64,000 nt of DNA from Bowmanella sp. JS7-9 (lineage in GTDB: Bacteria; Pseudomonadota; Gammaproteobacteria; Enterobacterales; Alteromonadaceae). The notes under the pieces are model-generated. The model was not told where the DNA came from. It did not search any database and was given only the letters and a program-made list of their open reading frames with translations. Location: positions 124,001 to 188,000 of the forward strand of contig NZ_JXSY01000021.1 in assembly GCF_004329715.1 (NCBI RefSeq). Direction: 5' to 3'. The translations under genes were made by a program, and so were the position numbers. Below, in pieces: positions 54,974 to 63,877 of the stretch. Within the stretch, counting starts at the first letter, position 1. The number at the start of each line of letters is the position of its first letter.

Positions 54974-55157
54974 GGAAACCACCCGGGATGCCGCTGCTCA
55001 GTGATTGCCCGTGAACCGAAAGTTCAGGGCGGAACTATCAAGGTCGCCGCAGGCTTCTCGATTCGAGTCGAGCTTGCACAAAAACAACACTATCAAATTC
55101 CTAAGTTTAAAGCATCGGCCAGGGACGTTTACTAAGCTGGCGAACATCCCAGGCGAT
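54974..55157 (-). ncRNA. ssrS: 6S RNA
   Basis: 6S RNA mimics an open promoter and sequesters sigma-70 RNA polymerase in stationary phase. Read on the minus strand the region shows the conserved 5' segment GATGTTCGCCAGC and GTCCCTGGCCGATGC, an AT-rich bulge, a central hairpin with CTCGACTCGAATCGAG, then GAACTTTCGGTTCACGGGC and a closing CGGCATCCCGGG that pairs with CCTGGGATG at the 5' end. The implied length of about 184 nt equals E. coli 6S. A TATAAT lies seven bases upstream of the 5' end. The ends are inferred from pairing and from E. coli. Confidence 0.92.
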
Positions 55158-55163
55158 GGACTA

Positions 55164-55194
55164 ATTATACGTCATGGCATGGGGCGCTTGCCAA
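55164..55194 (-). promoter_or_regulatory. Promoter of 6S RNA
   Basis: On the minus strand TATAAT occupies 55169 to 55164. TTGGCA at 55194 to 55189 is a possible -35 but the spacer is 19 bp, longer than ideal. Confidence 0.65.
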
Positions 55195-55276
55195 GTAAGT
55201 TTGTAAAGATTGGGGGATATTCTGCGCCGTGGTAGAATAACCAAACAAATTTTGTTTATTTTTCAGGTAGTTCATC

Positions 55277-55837
55277 GTGGGTGAAGCATACGAACTGTTA
55301 CATGGCAGTTTTTCACGGGCAGGTCTGGGGTCAGACCCGGCTGAAATTCAGGGCATGCTGTGCGGCATGTTGGCGGGTGGCATGGCGCTGGAAAACCGTG
55401 GTTGGCTAAATGCGCTGGCGGATTTTATCAATCAGGGTGAACCATTCAGCGAGTCGGTGAACCTGCAGCTTAAAGAGTTGTACGATGATCTGTGCCAGCA
55501 GTTACTCAGTACTGACTTTGGTCTGACGCTGTTGATTCCGGATGATAATGCCCCGATCAACGAACGCGGCCAGGCGCTGATTAAGTGGGTGCAGGGCTTT
55601 ATGCTTGGCTTTGGTCTGGAACAAAACGATCTGACCAAGTGCTCGGACGATGTCAAAGAAGCCTTAGAGGATTTCTCTGAGATCTCCCGTATGGACGAAG
55701 AAATGCTGGAAGGCGAAGAATCTGAGCAGGCCCTGTTTGAAGTGATGGAATATGTGCGTATCTCCGCCATGCTGTGCTTCAACGAACTGGGCAAGAGCGC
55801 CGACGAACAACAATCTGAACCGAAGACACTACATTAA
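55277..55837 (+). CDS. ygfB: UPF0149 family protein YgfB
   Basis: A 186-residue protein with the YgfB signatures EIQGMLCGMLAGG, QGFMLGFGL and FEVMEYVRISAMLCFNE. Function is not settled; in Pseudomonas a homologue represses an amidase regulator. The start is GTG. It heads the ygfB-pepP-ubiH-ubiI operon, divergent from 6S RNA. In enterobacteria zapA would lie between ygfB and 6S RNA; there is no room for it here. Confidence 0.93.
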   Translation: MGEAYELLHGSFSRAGLGSDPAEIQGMLCGMLAGGMALENRGWLNALADFINQGEPFSESVNLQLKELYDDLCQQLLSTDFGLTLLIPDDNAPINERGQALIKWVQGFMLGFGLEQNDLTKCSDDVKEALEDFSEISRMDEEMLEGEESEQALFEVMEYVRISAMLCFNELGKSADEQQSEPKTLH

Positions 55838-55840
55838 TTT

Positions 55841-57136
55841 ATGATCCCACAGGCTGAATTCGCCGCCCGCCGCCAACAACTGGCTGAACGTTTTAATGCG
55901 GACGCGGTGATTGTGATTCCGGCGGCACGCGAGCAGGTGCGTAGCCGCGATACCGATTATCCGTTTCGTCAGGACAGCGATTTTTTCTATCTGACCGGCT
56001 TTAACGAGCCAGATGCCGCACTGGTACTGTGCGAAGGTCAGTCCATCCTGTTTTGTCGTGAAAAGGATCCGCAGGCGGAGATTTGGCACGGTCGCCGTCT
56101 GGGGCCAGATGCAGCAATCTCTGCACTGGGCATGGATGAAGCCTATTGCATCAGTGAACTGGATGACGCGCTGGTGGAACTATTAAACGGCAAAGCCGCG
56201 TTAGTTTACGCCATGGCACATCAGGCCTGGGCCGATAAGCCGGTATTAGCGGCGCTGCAAACCTTGCGTGATGCACCAAAACAGACCAAACGTGCGCCGA
56301 ATATGCTGCTGGATCCGCGCTCCGAACTGCATGAGATGCGCTTGTTTAAATCAGACGCCGAGCTGATGGTGATGCGTAAAGCGGCACAAATCAGCGCGCA
56401 GGCGCACGCCCGAGCCATGCAGGCTTGTGGTCGCCTGGATTATGAATACCAGTTAGAAGCCGAAATCTTGCATGAGTTTGCCATGCAGGGGGCACGTCAT
56501 CCGGCTTATAGCACCATCGTCGGCAGTGGCGACAACGCCTGTATTTTGCATTACACCGAAAACAATTCCACGTTAAAGGCCGGCGATCTGGTTCTGATCG
56601 ACGCGGGCTGTGAGTTATTTGGCTATGCGGCGGACATCACCCGTACCTTCCCGGTCAGCGGCCAGTTTAGCCCTGAGCAACGCGCCTTGTACCAGTTGGT
56701 ACTGGATGCCCAACATGCTGCGTTGGAAGTAATCAAACCCGGTTCTAATCTGGTCAGCGCCACCAATCGCTGTATTCAGGTGCTGGTGGAAGGGTTGGTC
56801 AATCTCGGCCTGTTACAGGGTGAGCCTGCCAAACTGATTGAAGCCAAGGCTTATCGCCAGTTCTTTATGCACGGGCTTGGCCACTGGCTGGGGCTCGATG
56901 TGCATGACGTGGGCGATTATAAGGTGTGTGATCAGGACCGCCCCTTTGCGCCTGGGATGGTGTTGACCGTTGAGCCGGGCTTATACATTGCTAATGATGC
57001 AGATGTGGATCCGAAATGGCGCGGTATCGGTATTCGCATTGAGGACAATGTGCTGATTACGGCAGATGGGCATGAAAATCTGACATTCGGTGTGCCTAAG
57101 CGCATCGATGCCATCGAAGCGTTGATGGCGGGTTGA
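55841..57136 (+). CDS. pepP: Xaa-Pro aminopeptidase
   Basis: PepP removes N-terminal residues before proline. The 431-residue M24B enzyme has its metal ligands in LVLIDAGCELFGYAADITRTFPV (two Asp), FMHGLGHWLGLDVHD (His), TVEPGLYI (Glu) and IGIRIEDNVLI (Glu). It lies three bases after ygfB and one base before ubiH, as in E. coli. Confidence 0.96.
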   Translation: MIPQAEFAARRQQLAERFNADAVIVIPAAREQVRSRDTDYPFRQDSDFFYLTGFNEPDAALVLCEGQSILFCREKDPQAEIWHGRRLGPDAAISALGMDEAYCISELDDALVELLNGKAALVYAMAHQAWADKPVLAALQTLRDAPKQTKRAPNMLLDPRSELHEMRLFKSDAELMVMRKAAQISAQAHARAMQACGRLDYEYQLEAEILHEFAMQGARHPAYSTIVGSGDNACILHYTENNSTLKAGDLVLIDAGCELFGYAADITRTFPVSGQFSPEQRALYQLVLDAQHAALEVIKPGSNLVSATNRCIQVLVEGLVNLGLLQGEPAKLIEAKAYRQFFMHGLGHWLGLDVHDVGDYKVCDQDRPFAPGMVLTVEPGLYIANDADVDPKWRGIGIRIEDNVLITADGHENLTFGVPKRIDAIEALMAG

Positions 57137-57137
57137 T

Positions 57138-58316
57138 ATGTACGATGTGCTGATCGCAGGCGGCGGTGCCACCGGACTGACTCTGGCTATTGCGTTGAAA
57201 CACAGTGGCTTAAAAATAGCCATCGTTGAAGCAACCGAATACCAGGCAAATGCTCCCCATCCGGGCTTTGATGCCCGTGCGATTGCGCTGGCCAAATATT
57301 CGCAGCAGATGCTCGATAAGTTTGGCCTGAATATCAGTCAGATCGGTACGGCGATTAGACATATCAAAGTAACTGACCAGGGTCATCTTGGGCAGTGCTA
57401 TCTGCACCACGATGAGTACCAGACCGATGCACTGGGTTTTGTGGTCGAGATGCAGGACTTTGGTGCCCAGTTGCGCAATGCGCTGCCAGAGAGCATCGAT
57501 TGGCTTTGTCCGGATGCGATTTGCGCACTGGATTATAGCCAGGATGCGGTACACGCCACGTTAAAAAGTGGTAATGCAGTAAGTGCTCGCTTACTGGTGG
57601 TGGCAGAAGGTGCGTATTCTCCAACCGCAGAATTGGCTGGCGCCAGTTTCGTGGCAGATGATTACCAGCAAACCGCGCTGATCGCCAATGTCGGAATGGC
57701 CGAGCCACATCAGCATTGGGCCTATGAACGTTTTACCCAAACCGGGCCGCTGGCATTGTTGCCCATGTCACAGCAGCGTATGTCGCTGGTATGGACACTG
57801 GATACCGCCCGGGCGGCTCACTTGCAACAGGCGTCTGAACAGGAATTTATTCAGCAGCTGCAGCAGGCATTTGGTTATGCCGCCGGTGAGATCATCAAAG
57901 TCGGCGAGCGCTTTATTTATCCTCTGTCGCTGGTAACAGCCAGCCCCACTGTGATGCATCGCACGGTGCTCATCGGTAACTGTGCCCACACCCTGCACCC
58001 CATTGCCGGGCAGGGTTTTAATCTGGGTCTGCGTGATGTGGTAGATCTGGCAGCAATGTTACAGAACAAGCAACATGCGCTTGGCAGTTACGCGCAATTA
58101 CGTGCTTATGCGCTGGCGCGCAAGCCGGATCAGGACAAAGTCATCGGTCTGACCGATGCGCTGGTGCGGCTGTTTTCCAATCAACACTGGCCGCTGGTGA
58201 TCGGACGGAATCTGGGACTGACGCTGATGAATCAGCTGCCGGGTTTGCGTCATCAGCTCGCCACTCAGGCCATGGGTTTATTTGCTCAGGCCACGCAACA
58301 AACACACGGAGAGTAA
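57138..58316 (+). CDS. ubiH: 2-octaprenyl-6-methoxyphenol hydroxylase
   Basis: UbiH adds a hydroxyl in ubiquinone synthesis. The 392-residue FAD monooxygenase has the N-terminal GGGATGLTLAIALKHSG dinucleotide motif and the second FAD motif LIGNCAHTLHPIAGQGFNLGLRD. Assignment as UbiH rather than UbiI rests on position in the conserved pepP-ubiH-ubiI order. It is spaced one base from pepP and three from ubiI. Confidence 0.9.
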   Translation: MYDVLIAGGGATGLTLAIALKHSGLKIAIVEATEYQANAPHPGFDARAIALAKYSQQMLDKFGLNISQIGTAIRHIKVTDQGHLGQCYLHHDEYQTDALGFVVEMQDFGAQLRNALPESIDWLCPDAICALDYSQDAVHATLKSGNAVSARLLVVAEGAYSPTAELAGASFVADDYQQTALIANVGMAEPHQHWAYERFTQTGPLALLPMSQQRMSLVWTLDTARAAHLQQASEQEFIQQLQQAFGYAAGEIIKVGERFIYPLSLVTASPTVMHRTVLIGNCAHTLHPIAGQGFNLGLRDVVDLAAMLQNKQHALGSYAQLRAYALARKPDQDKVIGLTDALVRLFSNQHWPLVIGRNLGLTLMNQLPGLRHQLATQAMGLFAQATQQTHGE

Positions 58317-58319
58317 ACC

Positions 58320-59519
58320 ATGCAGTCGGTAGATTTGGTCATTGTTGGCGGCGGTATGGTTGGTCTGGCGCTGGCGCTGGGGGTAAAGCAAAGCGGTTTA
58401 CAGGTAGCGGTGATCGACCCGCATCCGCCCACAGCTCTGAGCGAGTCGCCGCAGCTGCGGGTCAGCGCCATCAATCTGGCCAGCCAGACCTTGCTGGAAA
58501 GGTTGGGTGCGTGGCAGGCCATTGAGCAAAAAGCCCCTTACTATGCCATGCAGGTATGGGAGCAGGACAGCTTCGCCAAAATTGATTTCGATACCCAGGA
58601 TGCCGGCCAGCCGGTATTAGGCCATATCATTGAAAATGCACGCATTCGCCATGCCCTGTGGCAACAGGCGGTGCAGGCCCCGCATATTCAGTTGCTGGAA
58701 ACCTCGCTGGATAAGTTGCATATGGGCAAGCAGGAAGCCTTTGTTACCCTGAAAAATGGTGAGATGCTCACGACTCGTCTGGTTGTGGGCGCGGACGGCG
58801 CCAATTCACAAATCCGTGCGCTGGCAGATTTCCCGCTGACCTTCTGGGATTATGAGCACACGGCCATTGTCGCCACGGTACGCTGCGCTGAACCCCATCA
58901 GGCAACGGCGCGACAGGTGTTCACGCCAAATGGCCCTTTGGCGTTTTTACCTTTGCGTGATCCGCATTTATGTTCCATCGTGTGGTCGCAGGATAATCCG
59001 CGCGCGCAGGAATTGCTGGCGATGTCTGCGGAAGATTTCAATCATGCGCTGACGGCCGCGTTTAACAGCACGCTCGGCGTTTGTCAGGTGGAAGGTGATA
59101 AAGCCAGCTTCCCGTTAAAGATGCGCTATGCCCGCCAGTGGGTATCGGATCGCATCGCGATTATCGGTGACGCGGCGCACACCATTCATCCACTCGCCGG
59201 GCAGGGTGTGAACCTGGGCTTTCTGGATGCAGCCGCGTTAGCCGAGACACTCAATCAATTGGTAGCAGAAGATAAAGACATCGGTGTCGGCAAGCATTTG
59301 CGTCATTTTGAACGTTGGCGCAAGGCCGAGGCGATGCAGATGTGTGCGGCGATGGAAGGGTTTAAGCGCTTGTTCCAGGGAACAAATCCACTGCAGAAAC
59401 TGATCCGTGGCGCCGGTATGCGCATAGTAAACAGTGTGCCGTTTGCTAAACACAAGGCAATCCGTCAGGCCATGGGGTTGGATGGTGAGTTGCCACAGAT
59501 GGTTAAAGCAAACCACTAA
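58320..59519 (+). CDS. ubiI: 2-octaprenylphenol hydroxylase
   Basis: UbiI (VisC) hydroxylates C5 of the ubiquinone ring. The 399-residue FAD monooxygenase has GGGMVGLALALGVKQSG at the N terminus and IIGDAAHTIHPLAGQGVNLGFLD as its second FAD motif. It is the last gene of the ygfB operon. A hairpin-forming GCCAGCC/GGCTGGC lies just after the stop without a T run, so it is not listed as a terminator. Confidence 0.9.
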   Translation: MQSVDLVIVGGGMVGLALALGVKQSGLQVAVIDPHPPTALSESPQLRVSAINLASQTLLERLGAWQAIEQKAPYYAMQVWEQDSFAKIDFDTQDAGQPVLGHIIENARIRHALWQQAVQAPHIQLLETSLDKLHMGKQEAFVTLKNGEMLTTRLVVGADGANSQIRALADFPLTFWDYEHTAIVATVRCAEPHQATARQVFTPNGPLAFLPLRDPHLCSIVWSQDNPRAQELLAMSAEDFNHALTAAFNSTLGVCQVEGDKASFPLKMRYARQWVSDRIAIIGDAAHTIHPLAGQGVNLGFLDAAALAETLNQLVAEDKDIGVGKHLRHFERWRKAEAMQMCAAMEGFKRLFQGTNPLQKLIRGAGMRIVNSVPFAKHKAIRQAMGLDGELPQMVKANH

Positions 59520-59604
59520 ATTTCTCCGCCAGCCTGTTGGCTGGCGCTATGTATGCCACAAGCGGTGCGTGGCCGGTGCAATCTGCAAATAACAGGAGAG
59601 GGCA

Positions 59605-61053
59605 ATGCACAAGGTTCCAGCCGATCTCATCAAGCAAGCTTCCTACATCAATGGCCAGTGGCTTACTGGTAACCACACTTTCGACATTATCAATAAAGCC
59701 AGTGGCGAGGTGATCACCCAAGTGGTCGATGCCAGCGCGGATGATGCCACGCGCGCGGTCGAGGCCGCAGCAAAGGCGTTTCCCGAGTGGGCGGGGCTGA
59801 CCGGTGCAAAACGTGGTGAGCTGCTGTATCGCTGGTACCAGTTGATGATGGAAAACCAACAGGCGCTGGGGCGGCTGATGACGCTGGAACAGGGCAAACC
59901 CTTGGCCGAAGCCAAAGGTGAAATCGCCTACGGCGCGGGCTATGTAAAATGGTTCGCGGGCGAAGCCGAGCGTGCCTATGGGGCAATGATTCCTGCCGCC
60001 AACCCGGGCGAACAGATTCAGGCCGTGCGTAAACCACTGGGCGTGGCGGCGGCCATCACCCCGTGGAATTTCCCTAATGCCATGATTGCGCGCAAAGCCG
60101 CGGCAGCGCTGGCGGCAGGTTGTACCTTTGTGGTGCGCCCTGCCAGCAAAACCCCGTTGTCAGCGTTGGCCATGGCGGAACTGGCAGAGCGTGCTGGTAT
60201 TCCGGCCGGCGTATTTAATGTTGTGGCCGGCACCGACTCGGCGGGCATTGGCAAGGTGCTCACCACCCATCCCTCAATAGCCAAATTCAGCTTTACCGGC
60301 TCTACCCCGGTGGGTCGCAAACTGGCCGAAGCCTGTGCCTCGACGATTAAAAAGGTATCGATGGAATTGGGCGGCAATGCGCCGTTTATTGTGTTTGACG
60401 ACGCGGATATCGATGCAGCCGTGGAAGGCGCCATGCTATGTAAATTCAGGAATGCCGGGCAAACCTGTGTGTGCGCCAATCGCTTTTATGTGCAGGCATC
60501 GGTAGCTGAGGAATTTACCACCAAGCTGCTGGCCAAAATCAAAGCCCTCAAAGTGGGTGATGGTACCGAAGACGGCGTTGATATCGGCCCCTTAATCAGC
60601 GAAGAAGCCGCTGCCGATGTGCACAAACTGGTGGACGAGTCGGTTAAACAGGGGGCCAAGCTAATCTATGGCGGTGACTGGCAGCAGGGCGCCTATTACC
60701 CGCCAACGCTGGTGACCGCGCTAACTGCGGACATGCCGCTTTTCAGTGAAGAAATTTTCGGTCCGGTGGCCGCCATTCAAACCTTCGAAACCGAACAACA
60801 GGCATTGCAGCTGGCCAACGACACGATCTTTGGCCTTGCCAGTTATTTTTATGCCCGCGATATCGGCCGCATTCAACGCGTCGCGGATGGGCTGGAATAC
60901 GGCATGGTGGGAATTAATTCCGGCGCGATTTCCAATCCGGCCGCCCCTTTTGGCGGCGTGAAGCAGTCTGGTTATGGACGCGAAGGCTCGCTGTATGGTT
61001 TGGATGATTACACCAGCATTCAGTACCGCCTGGTGGCTGGTGGCGGTCATTAA
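59605..61053 (+). CDS. gabD: Succinate-semialdehyde dehydrogenase, GabD-like
   Basis: An aldehyde dehydrogenase of 482 residues that should oxidise succinate semialdehyde to succinate with NADP. The catalytic pair is present: Glu in MELGGNAP and Cys in KFRNAGQTCVCANRF. Substrate-family features (SGYGREGSLYGLDDY) fit GabD. One change is odd: the conserved lysine of the cofactor KPAS motif is Arg178 (VVRPASKTP). AGGAGAGGG precedes the ATG. GabT is not adjacent, so the gene is monocistronic or co-transcribed with the next. Confidence 0.9.
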   Translation: MHKVPADLIKQASYINGQWLTGNHTFDIINKASGEVITQVVDASADDATRAVEAAAKAFPEWAGLTGAKRGELLYRWYQLMMENQQALGRLMTLEQGKPLAEAKGEIAYGAGYVKWFAGEAERAYGAMIPAANPGEQIQAVRKPLGVAAAITPWNFPNAMIARKAAAALAAGCTFVVRPASKTPLSALAMAELAERAGIPAGVFNVVAGTDSAGIGKVLTTHPSIAKFSFTGSTPVGRKLAEACASTIKKVSMELGGNAPFIVFDDADIDAAVEGAMLCKFRNAGQTCVCANRFYVQASVAEEFTTKLLAKIKALKVGDGTEDGVDIGPLISEEAAADVHKLVDESVKQGAKLIYGGDWQQGAYYPPTLVTALTADMPLFSEEIFGPVAAIQTFETEQQALQLANDTIFGLASYFYARDIGRIQRVADGLEYGMVGINSGAISNPAAPFGGVKQSGYGREGSLYGLDDYTSIQYRLVAGGGH

Positions 61054-61107
61054 CCTCAGCTACTATCAAGCATGCAGTCAGCCGACTGCATAGTGCCGGA
61101 GAGGTAT

Positions 61108-61794
61108 GTGGGTAAACTATTATCGCTGATGTTGTTGCTTGGCCTGTGCACCAGCCCTGCGCAGGCAGAGGATGTCATGCCGTCGTCGGTCACGATCACT
61201 TACGCTGGCCATCCTCAGGTAAAGCGTTTTATCCCGCTGATCGAAGAAAGTTATCGTGCCTTGGGGATAAAAACGCATATGCGTCCCACCCCGGCAGAAC
61301 GTGCGCTTATCGAACTCAATCAGGGACGCGTGGAGGCGGATGTGATTCGCCTGGCCATGCTGATTCAGGATTTTGACAATATCGTGCCAGTGCCACCTAT
61401 GCTGGGAGAGGTTAACTATTTACTGCTTTGTCAGAAATCATCACCGTGCTCGACCGACCTTATGTGGGATCCGACCAAGACCGGAGTCGTATCGTCGCAC
61501 CATGTTAATTATCTGCAAAAACGCTATCAGGGGCAAATTAAGGCGCACCTGTACACCATGCATATGAGTCAGGATCCGGTGAATATGCTGGCCAAAGGCC
61601 GGGTTGATTTTGCCCTGTATGTATGGGAGGCGGCGCAGAGTGAGAATCAGTACGCGCATCAGTTCAATCAGATCGTGTTGTTTCAGACCCCGGCATACCA
61701 CGTTATCAACCGCAAATATGCCTTTTTGATCCCCCAACTATCCGAGCAAATCAGTAAAAATCTGGCGATTCTTGCCAGCAAAGGGCATCCCTGA
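61108..61794 (+). CDS. Exported substrate-binding-like protein
   Basis: A 228-residue protein with signal peptide MGKLLSLMLLLGLCTSPAQA. The mature part resembles solute-binding family 3 (SVTITYAGHPQVKRFIPLIEESYRALGI, MRPTPAERALIELNQGRVEADVIRL), a group of stand-alone periplasmic proteins of unknown ligand. The start is taken as GTG at 61108, placed five bases after GGAGAGG; an ATG at 61072 gives a longer, less plausible signal region. No transporter partner is adjacent. Confidence 0.78.
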   Translation: MGKLLSLMLLLGLCTSPAQAEDVMPSSVTITYAGHPQVKRFIPLIEESYRALGIKTHMRPTPAERALIELNQGRVEADVIRLAMLIQDFDNIVPVPPMLGEVNYLLLCQKSSPCSTDLMWDPTKTGVVSSHHVNYLQKRYQGQIKAHLYTMHMSQDPVNMLAKGRVDFALYVWEAAQSENQYAHQFNQIVLFQTPAYHVINRKYAFLIPQLSEQISKNLAILASKGHP

Positions 61795-61806
61795 GTGTAA
61801 TCAGGC

Positions 61807-61854
61807 TTGTGAGCCAATTAAAATCAATTTAGAATTCTAGACGTCTAAACGTCT
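61807..61854 (+). promoter_or_regulatory. Promoter and triple MetJ box of the metT-like gene
   Basis: TTGTGA (61807-61812) and TAGAAT (61830-61835) are 17 bp apart. Three contiguous 8-mers follow in register: AGAATTCT (61831-61838, six of eight), AGACGTCT (61839-61846, perfect) and AAACGTCT (61847-61854, seven of eight). The boxes cover the -10 and transcription start, a position from which MetJ with SAM would repress. Confidence 0.85.
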
Positions 61855-61867
61855 TTTGGTGATTGCT

Positions 61868-63190
61868 TTGTCTCAAACTACTTCTTCACGTGGTCGGCTG
61901 GCGCTGCTGCCTCTGTTGGTATTTCTGTCGTTATTCTTAGGCGTGGGTTTTTATTATCAGGCGCAGGGTATCGACTATGCGTTTTACCAATTGCCTGCGC
62001 CCGTTGCGGTGTTACCGGCTATTTTGCTGGCGGTGTGGTTATCGCGCGAGTCCCTGAATAAAACCATCAGCCAGTTCGTTGAGGGGGCGGGTAACCACAA
62101 TATCATCACCATGTGTTTAATTTATTTGCTGGCCGGTGCGTTCTCCTCGGTAGCCAATGTCACAGGCGGGGTGAACAGCACGGTGGCGCTGGGGCTTAGC
62201 GTGATCCCCACCGACTGGTTGCTGCCAGGATTGTTTTTGTTAGCGGCGTTTGTTGCTACCGCCATGGGCACATCGATGGGCACGCTGGCCGCCATGGCAC
62301 CGATTGGGCTGGGTCTGGCGCAGGCCAGTGGCATTTCACTGCCGTTGATGGCGGGCGTGTTGATGAGCGGTGCCATCTTCGGCGATAACCTGTCGATTAT
62401 TTCCGATACCACTATCGCGGCCACCCGTACCCAGGGCGCGCGCATGCAGGAAAAGTTTATTGAAAATATCCGTTTTGCCGCACCCGCTGCGGTAATGACG
62501 CTGGTGTTGTTGTTGTTGCTGGTCAATCCGGTCAGTGCCGAGGTCTCCGCAGCAGAAGCTAATCCCTGGCTGGCGTTACCTTATTTACTGATCCTGTTGT
62601 TGGCCATCAGTGGCGTTAATGTCTTCGTGGTGTTGGTGCTGGGTATCCTGGCGTGCTTAGCCATGGGCGTCTGGCAGGGCGGGTATGCAATTGGCGATAT
62701 CGGCAAGGACGTGTATGCCGGCTTTGGCCAGATGCAGGAGATTTTTATTCTCTCCATGCTGATAGGTGGGTTATCCGAGCTGATGCGTCGTCAAGGCGGC
62801 CTGCAATTTCTGGTCAACGGCCTGACTCGCTTTGCGAAAAAACTCTCCAGCCATGATCAGGCCAGTCACGGTTTTGCTATTGCCGCGTTAATCAGCGTGA
62901 CGAACCTGTGTGTGGCGAACAACACGGTGGCGATTATTGTGGCCGGCGATGCGGCTAAATCACTGGCAGAGCATGGTGGGGTGCCCCCCAAACGCGCTGC
63001 CAGCTTGCTGGATATTTTCGCCTGTATTATTCAGGGCTTATTACCGTATGGGGCGCAGGCCCTGTTGCTGGGCGCAAGCTTCGCCATTTCACCAATCGAT
63101 CTGCTGCCCTACGTCTATTACTGCTTTATGCTGGCTGGGGTGGCGATAGCGGTTGTCAGCTGGTCACTGTTTAAGCCCGCGGCGCGCTGA
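61868..63190 (+). CDS. metT: NhaC family transporter, probable methionine transporter MetT
   Basis: A membrane protein of about 441 residues with roughly eleven helices, belonging to the Na+/H+ antiporter NhaC superfamily (GTSMGTLAAMAPIGLGLAQ, GAIFGDNLSIISDTTIAATRTQG). A MetT subgroup of this family is a predicted methionine transporter under methionine control in gammaproteobacteria, and the triple MetJ box upstream supports that identity. The start is uncertain: TTG 61868 has GGTGA five bases upstream, while GTG 61859 would add three residues. Its 3' end overlaps the next gene by 20 bases on the other strand. Confidence 0.82.
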   Translation: MSQTTSSRGRLALLPLLVFLSLFLGVGFYYQAQGIDYAFYQLPAPVAVLPAILLAVWLSRESLNKTISQFVEGAGNHNIITMCLIYLLAGAFSSVANVTGGVNSTVALGLSVIPTDWLLPGLFLLAAFVATAMGTSMGTLAAMAPIGLGLAQASGISLPLMAGVLMSGAIFGDNLSIISDTTIAATRTQGARMQEKFIENIRFAAPAAVMTLVLLLLLVNPVSAEVSAAEANPWLALPYLLILLLAISGVNVFVVLVLGILACLAMGVWQGGYAIGDIGKDVYAGFGQMQEIFILSMLIGGLSELMRRQGGLQFLVNGLTRFAKKLSSHDQASHGFAIAALISVTNLCVANNTVAIIVAGDAAKSLAEHGGVPPKRAASLLDIFACIIQGLLPYGAQALLLGASFAISPIDLLPYVYYCFMLAGVAIAVVSWSLFKPAAR

Positions 63191-63812
63191 AATCCTGCAG
63201 CGCCATCATATTACGCGCGACGGTATCGGCCTCAACCGGCCGGTACTTGCGTAGTGGGCCAATCATCAGTGGCGCCACGAGTTTACCGAATAAAATACCA
63301 AGGCGTTCTAACGGACGTGATTCCTCGCGCTCACCCAGTAATAGCGAGGGTTGTACCGCTGCCGGTTTGCGCAAATTGAGCATGGGTAAAATGGCATTTT
63401 CCAGCTCACCTTTCACGCGCAAATAGAAATTGCTGCTGTTGGCATTGGCGCCGATGGACGAAATCCACACAAAGCTTTGACAATGCTGCGCCCGGGCACA
63501 TTGCGCGGCGGCATGCACATACTCAAAGTCGACTTTGCGAAACGCGGCTTTGCTGCCAGCCTGTTTAATGGTGGTACCCAGGCAAACGTAAGCATGGTCG
63601 ACAGAAAAATAACCCTGATAGTCATCCAGTTTGTCAAAGTCGGTCACCACCACCTGCAATTTTTGCTCGGGATCAGCAAACAGGCTGTCGGGCAGCGGAC
63701 GCCGTACCAACAAGGTAATGTGGTGGTAACGCTTATCGTTAAGTAGCTGTTTTACCAGTGCTTTGCCAACCAGACCGGTGGCGCCCAACACAATGGCTGA
63801 AAAGTGGCTCAT
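63171..63812 (-). CDS. NAD(P)-binding oxidoreductase, atypical SDR
   Basis: A 213-residue Rossmann protein with VLGATGLVGKALVKQLL at the N terminus and VWISSIGANANSSNFYLRVKGELE in the middle, where the YxxxK of SDR enzymes is recognisable. It resembles the TIP30/HTATIP2-like or NAD(P)H-binding families; substrate unknown. It is convergent with metT and divergent from the lipoprotein gene. Confidence 0.85.
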   Translation of the reverse strand: MSHFSAIVLGATGLVGKALVKQLLNDKRYHHITLLVRRPLPDSLFADPEQKLQVVVTDFDKLDDYQGYFSVDHAYVCLGTTIKQAGSKAAFRKVDFEYVHAAAQCARAQHCQSFVWISSIGANANSSNFYLRVKGELENAILPMLNLRKPAAVQPSLLLGEREESRPLERLGILFGKLVAPLMIGPLRKYRPVEADTVARNMMALQDFSAPRA

Positions 63813-63877
63813 GTCACTTGCTCTGCAATTTTTATCAAGGCTACTATGGGGCGAAACCGATAAATAGGAAGTCTTTA

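Noticed and set aside
55005-55235. A 76-codon plus-strand frame
   Set aside because: It is antisense to the conserved 6S RNA and lacks a ribosome site.
59526-59546. GCCAGCC/GGCTGGC hairpin after ubiI as a terminator
   Set aside because: No T run follows on either strand.
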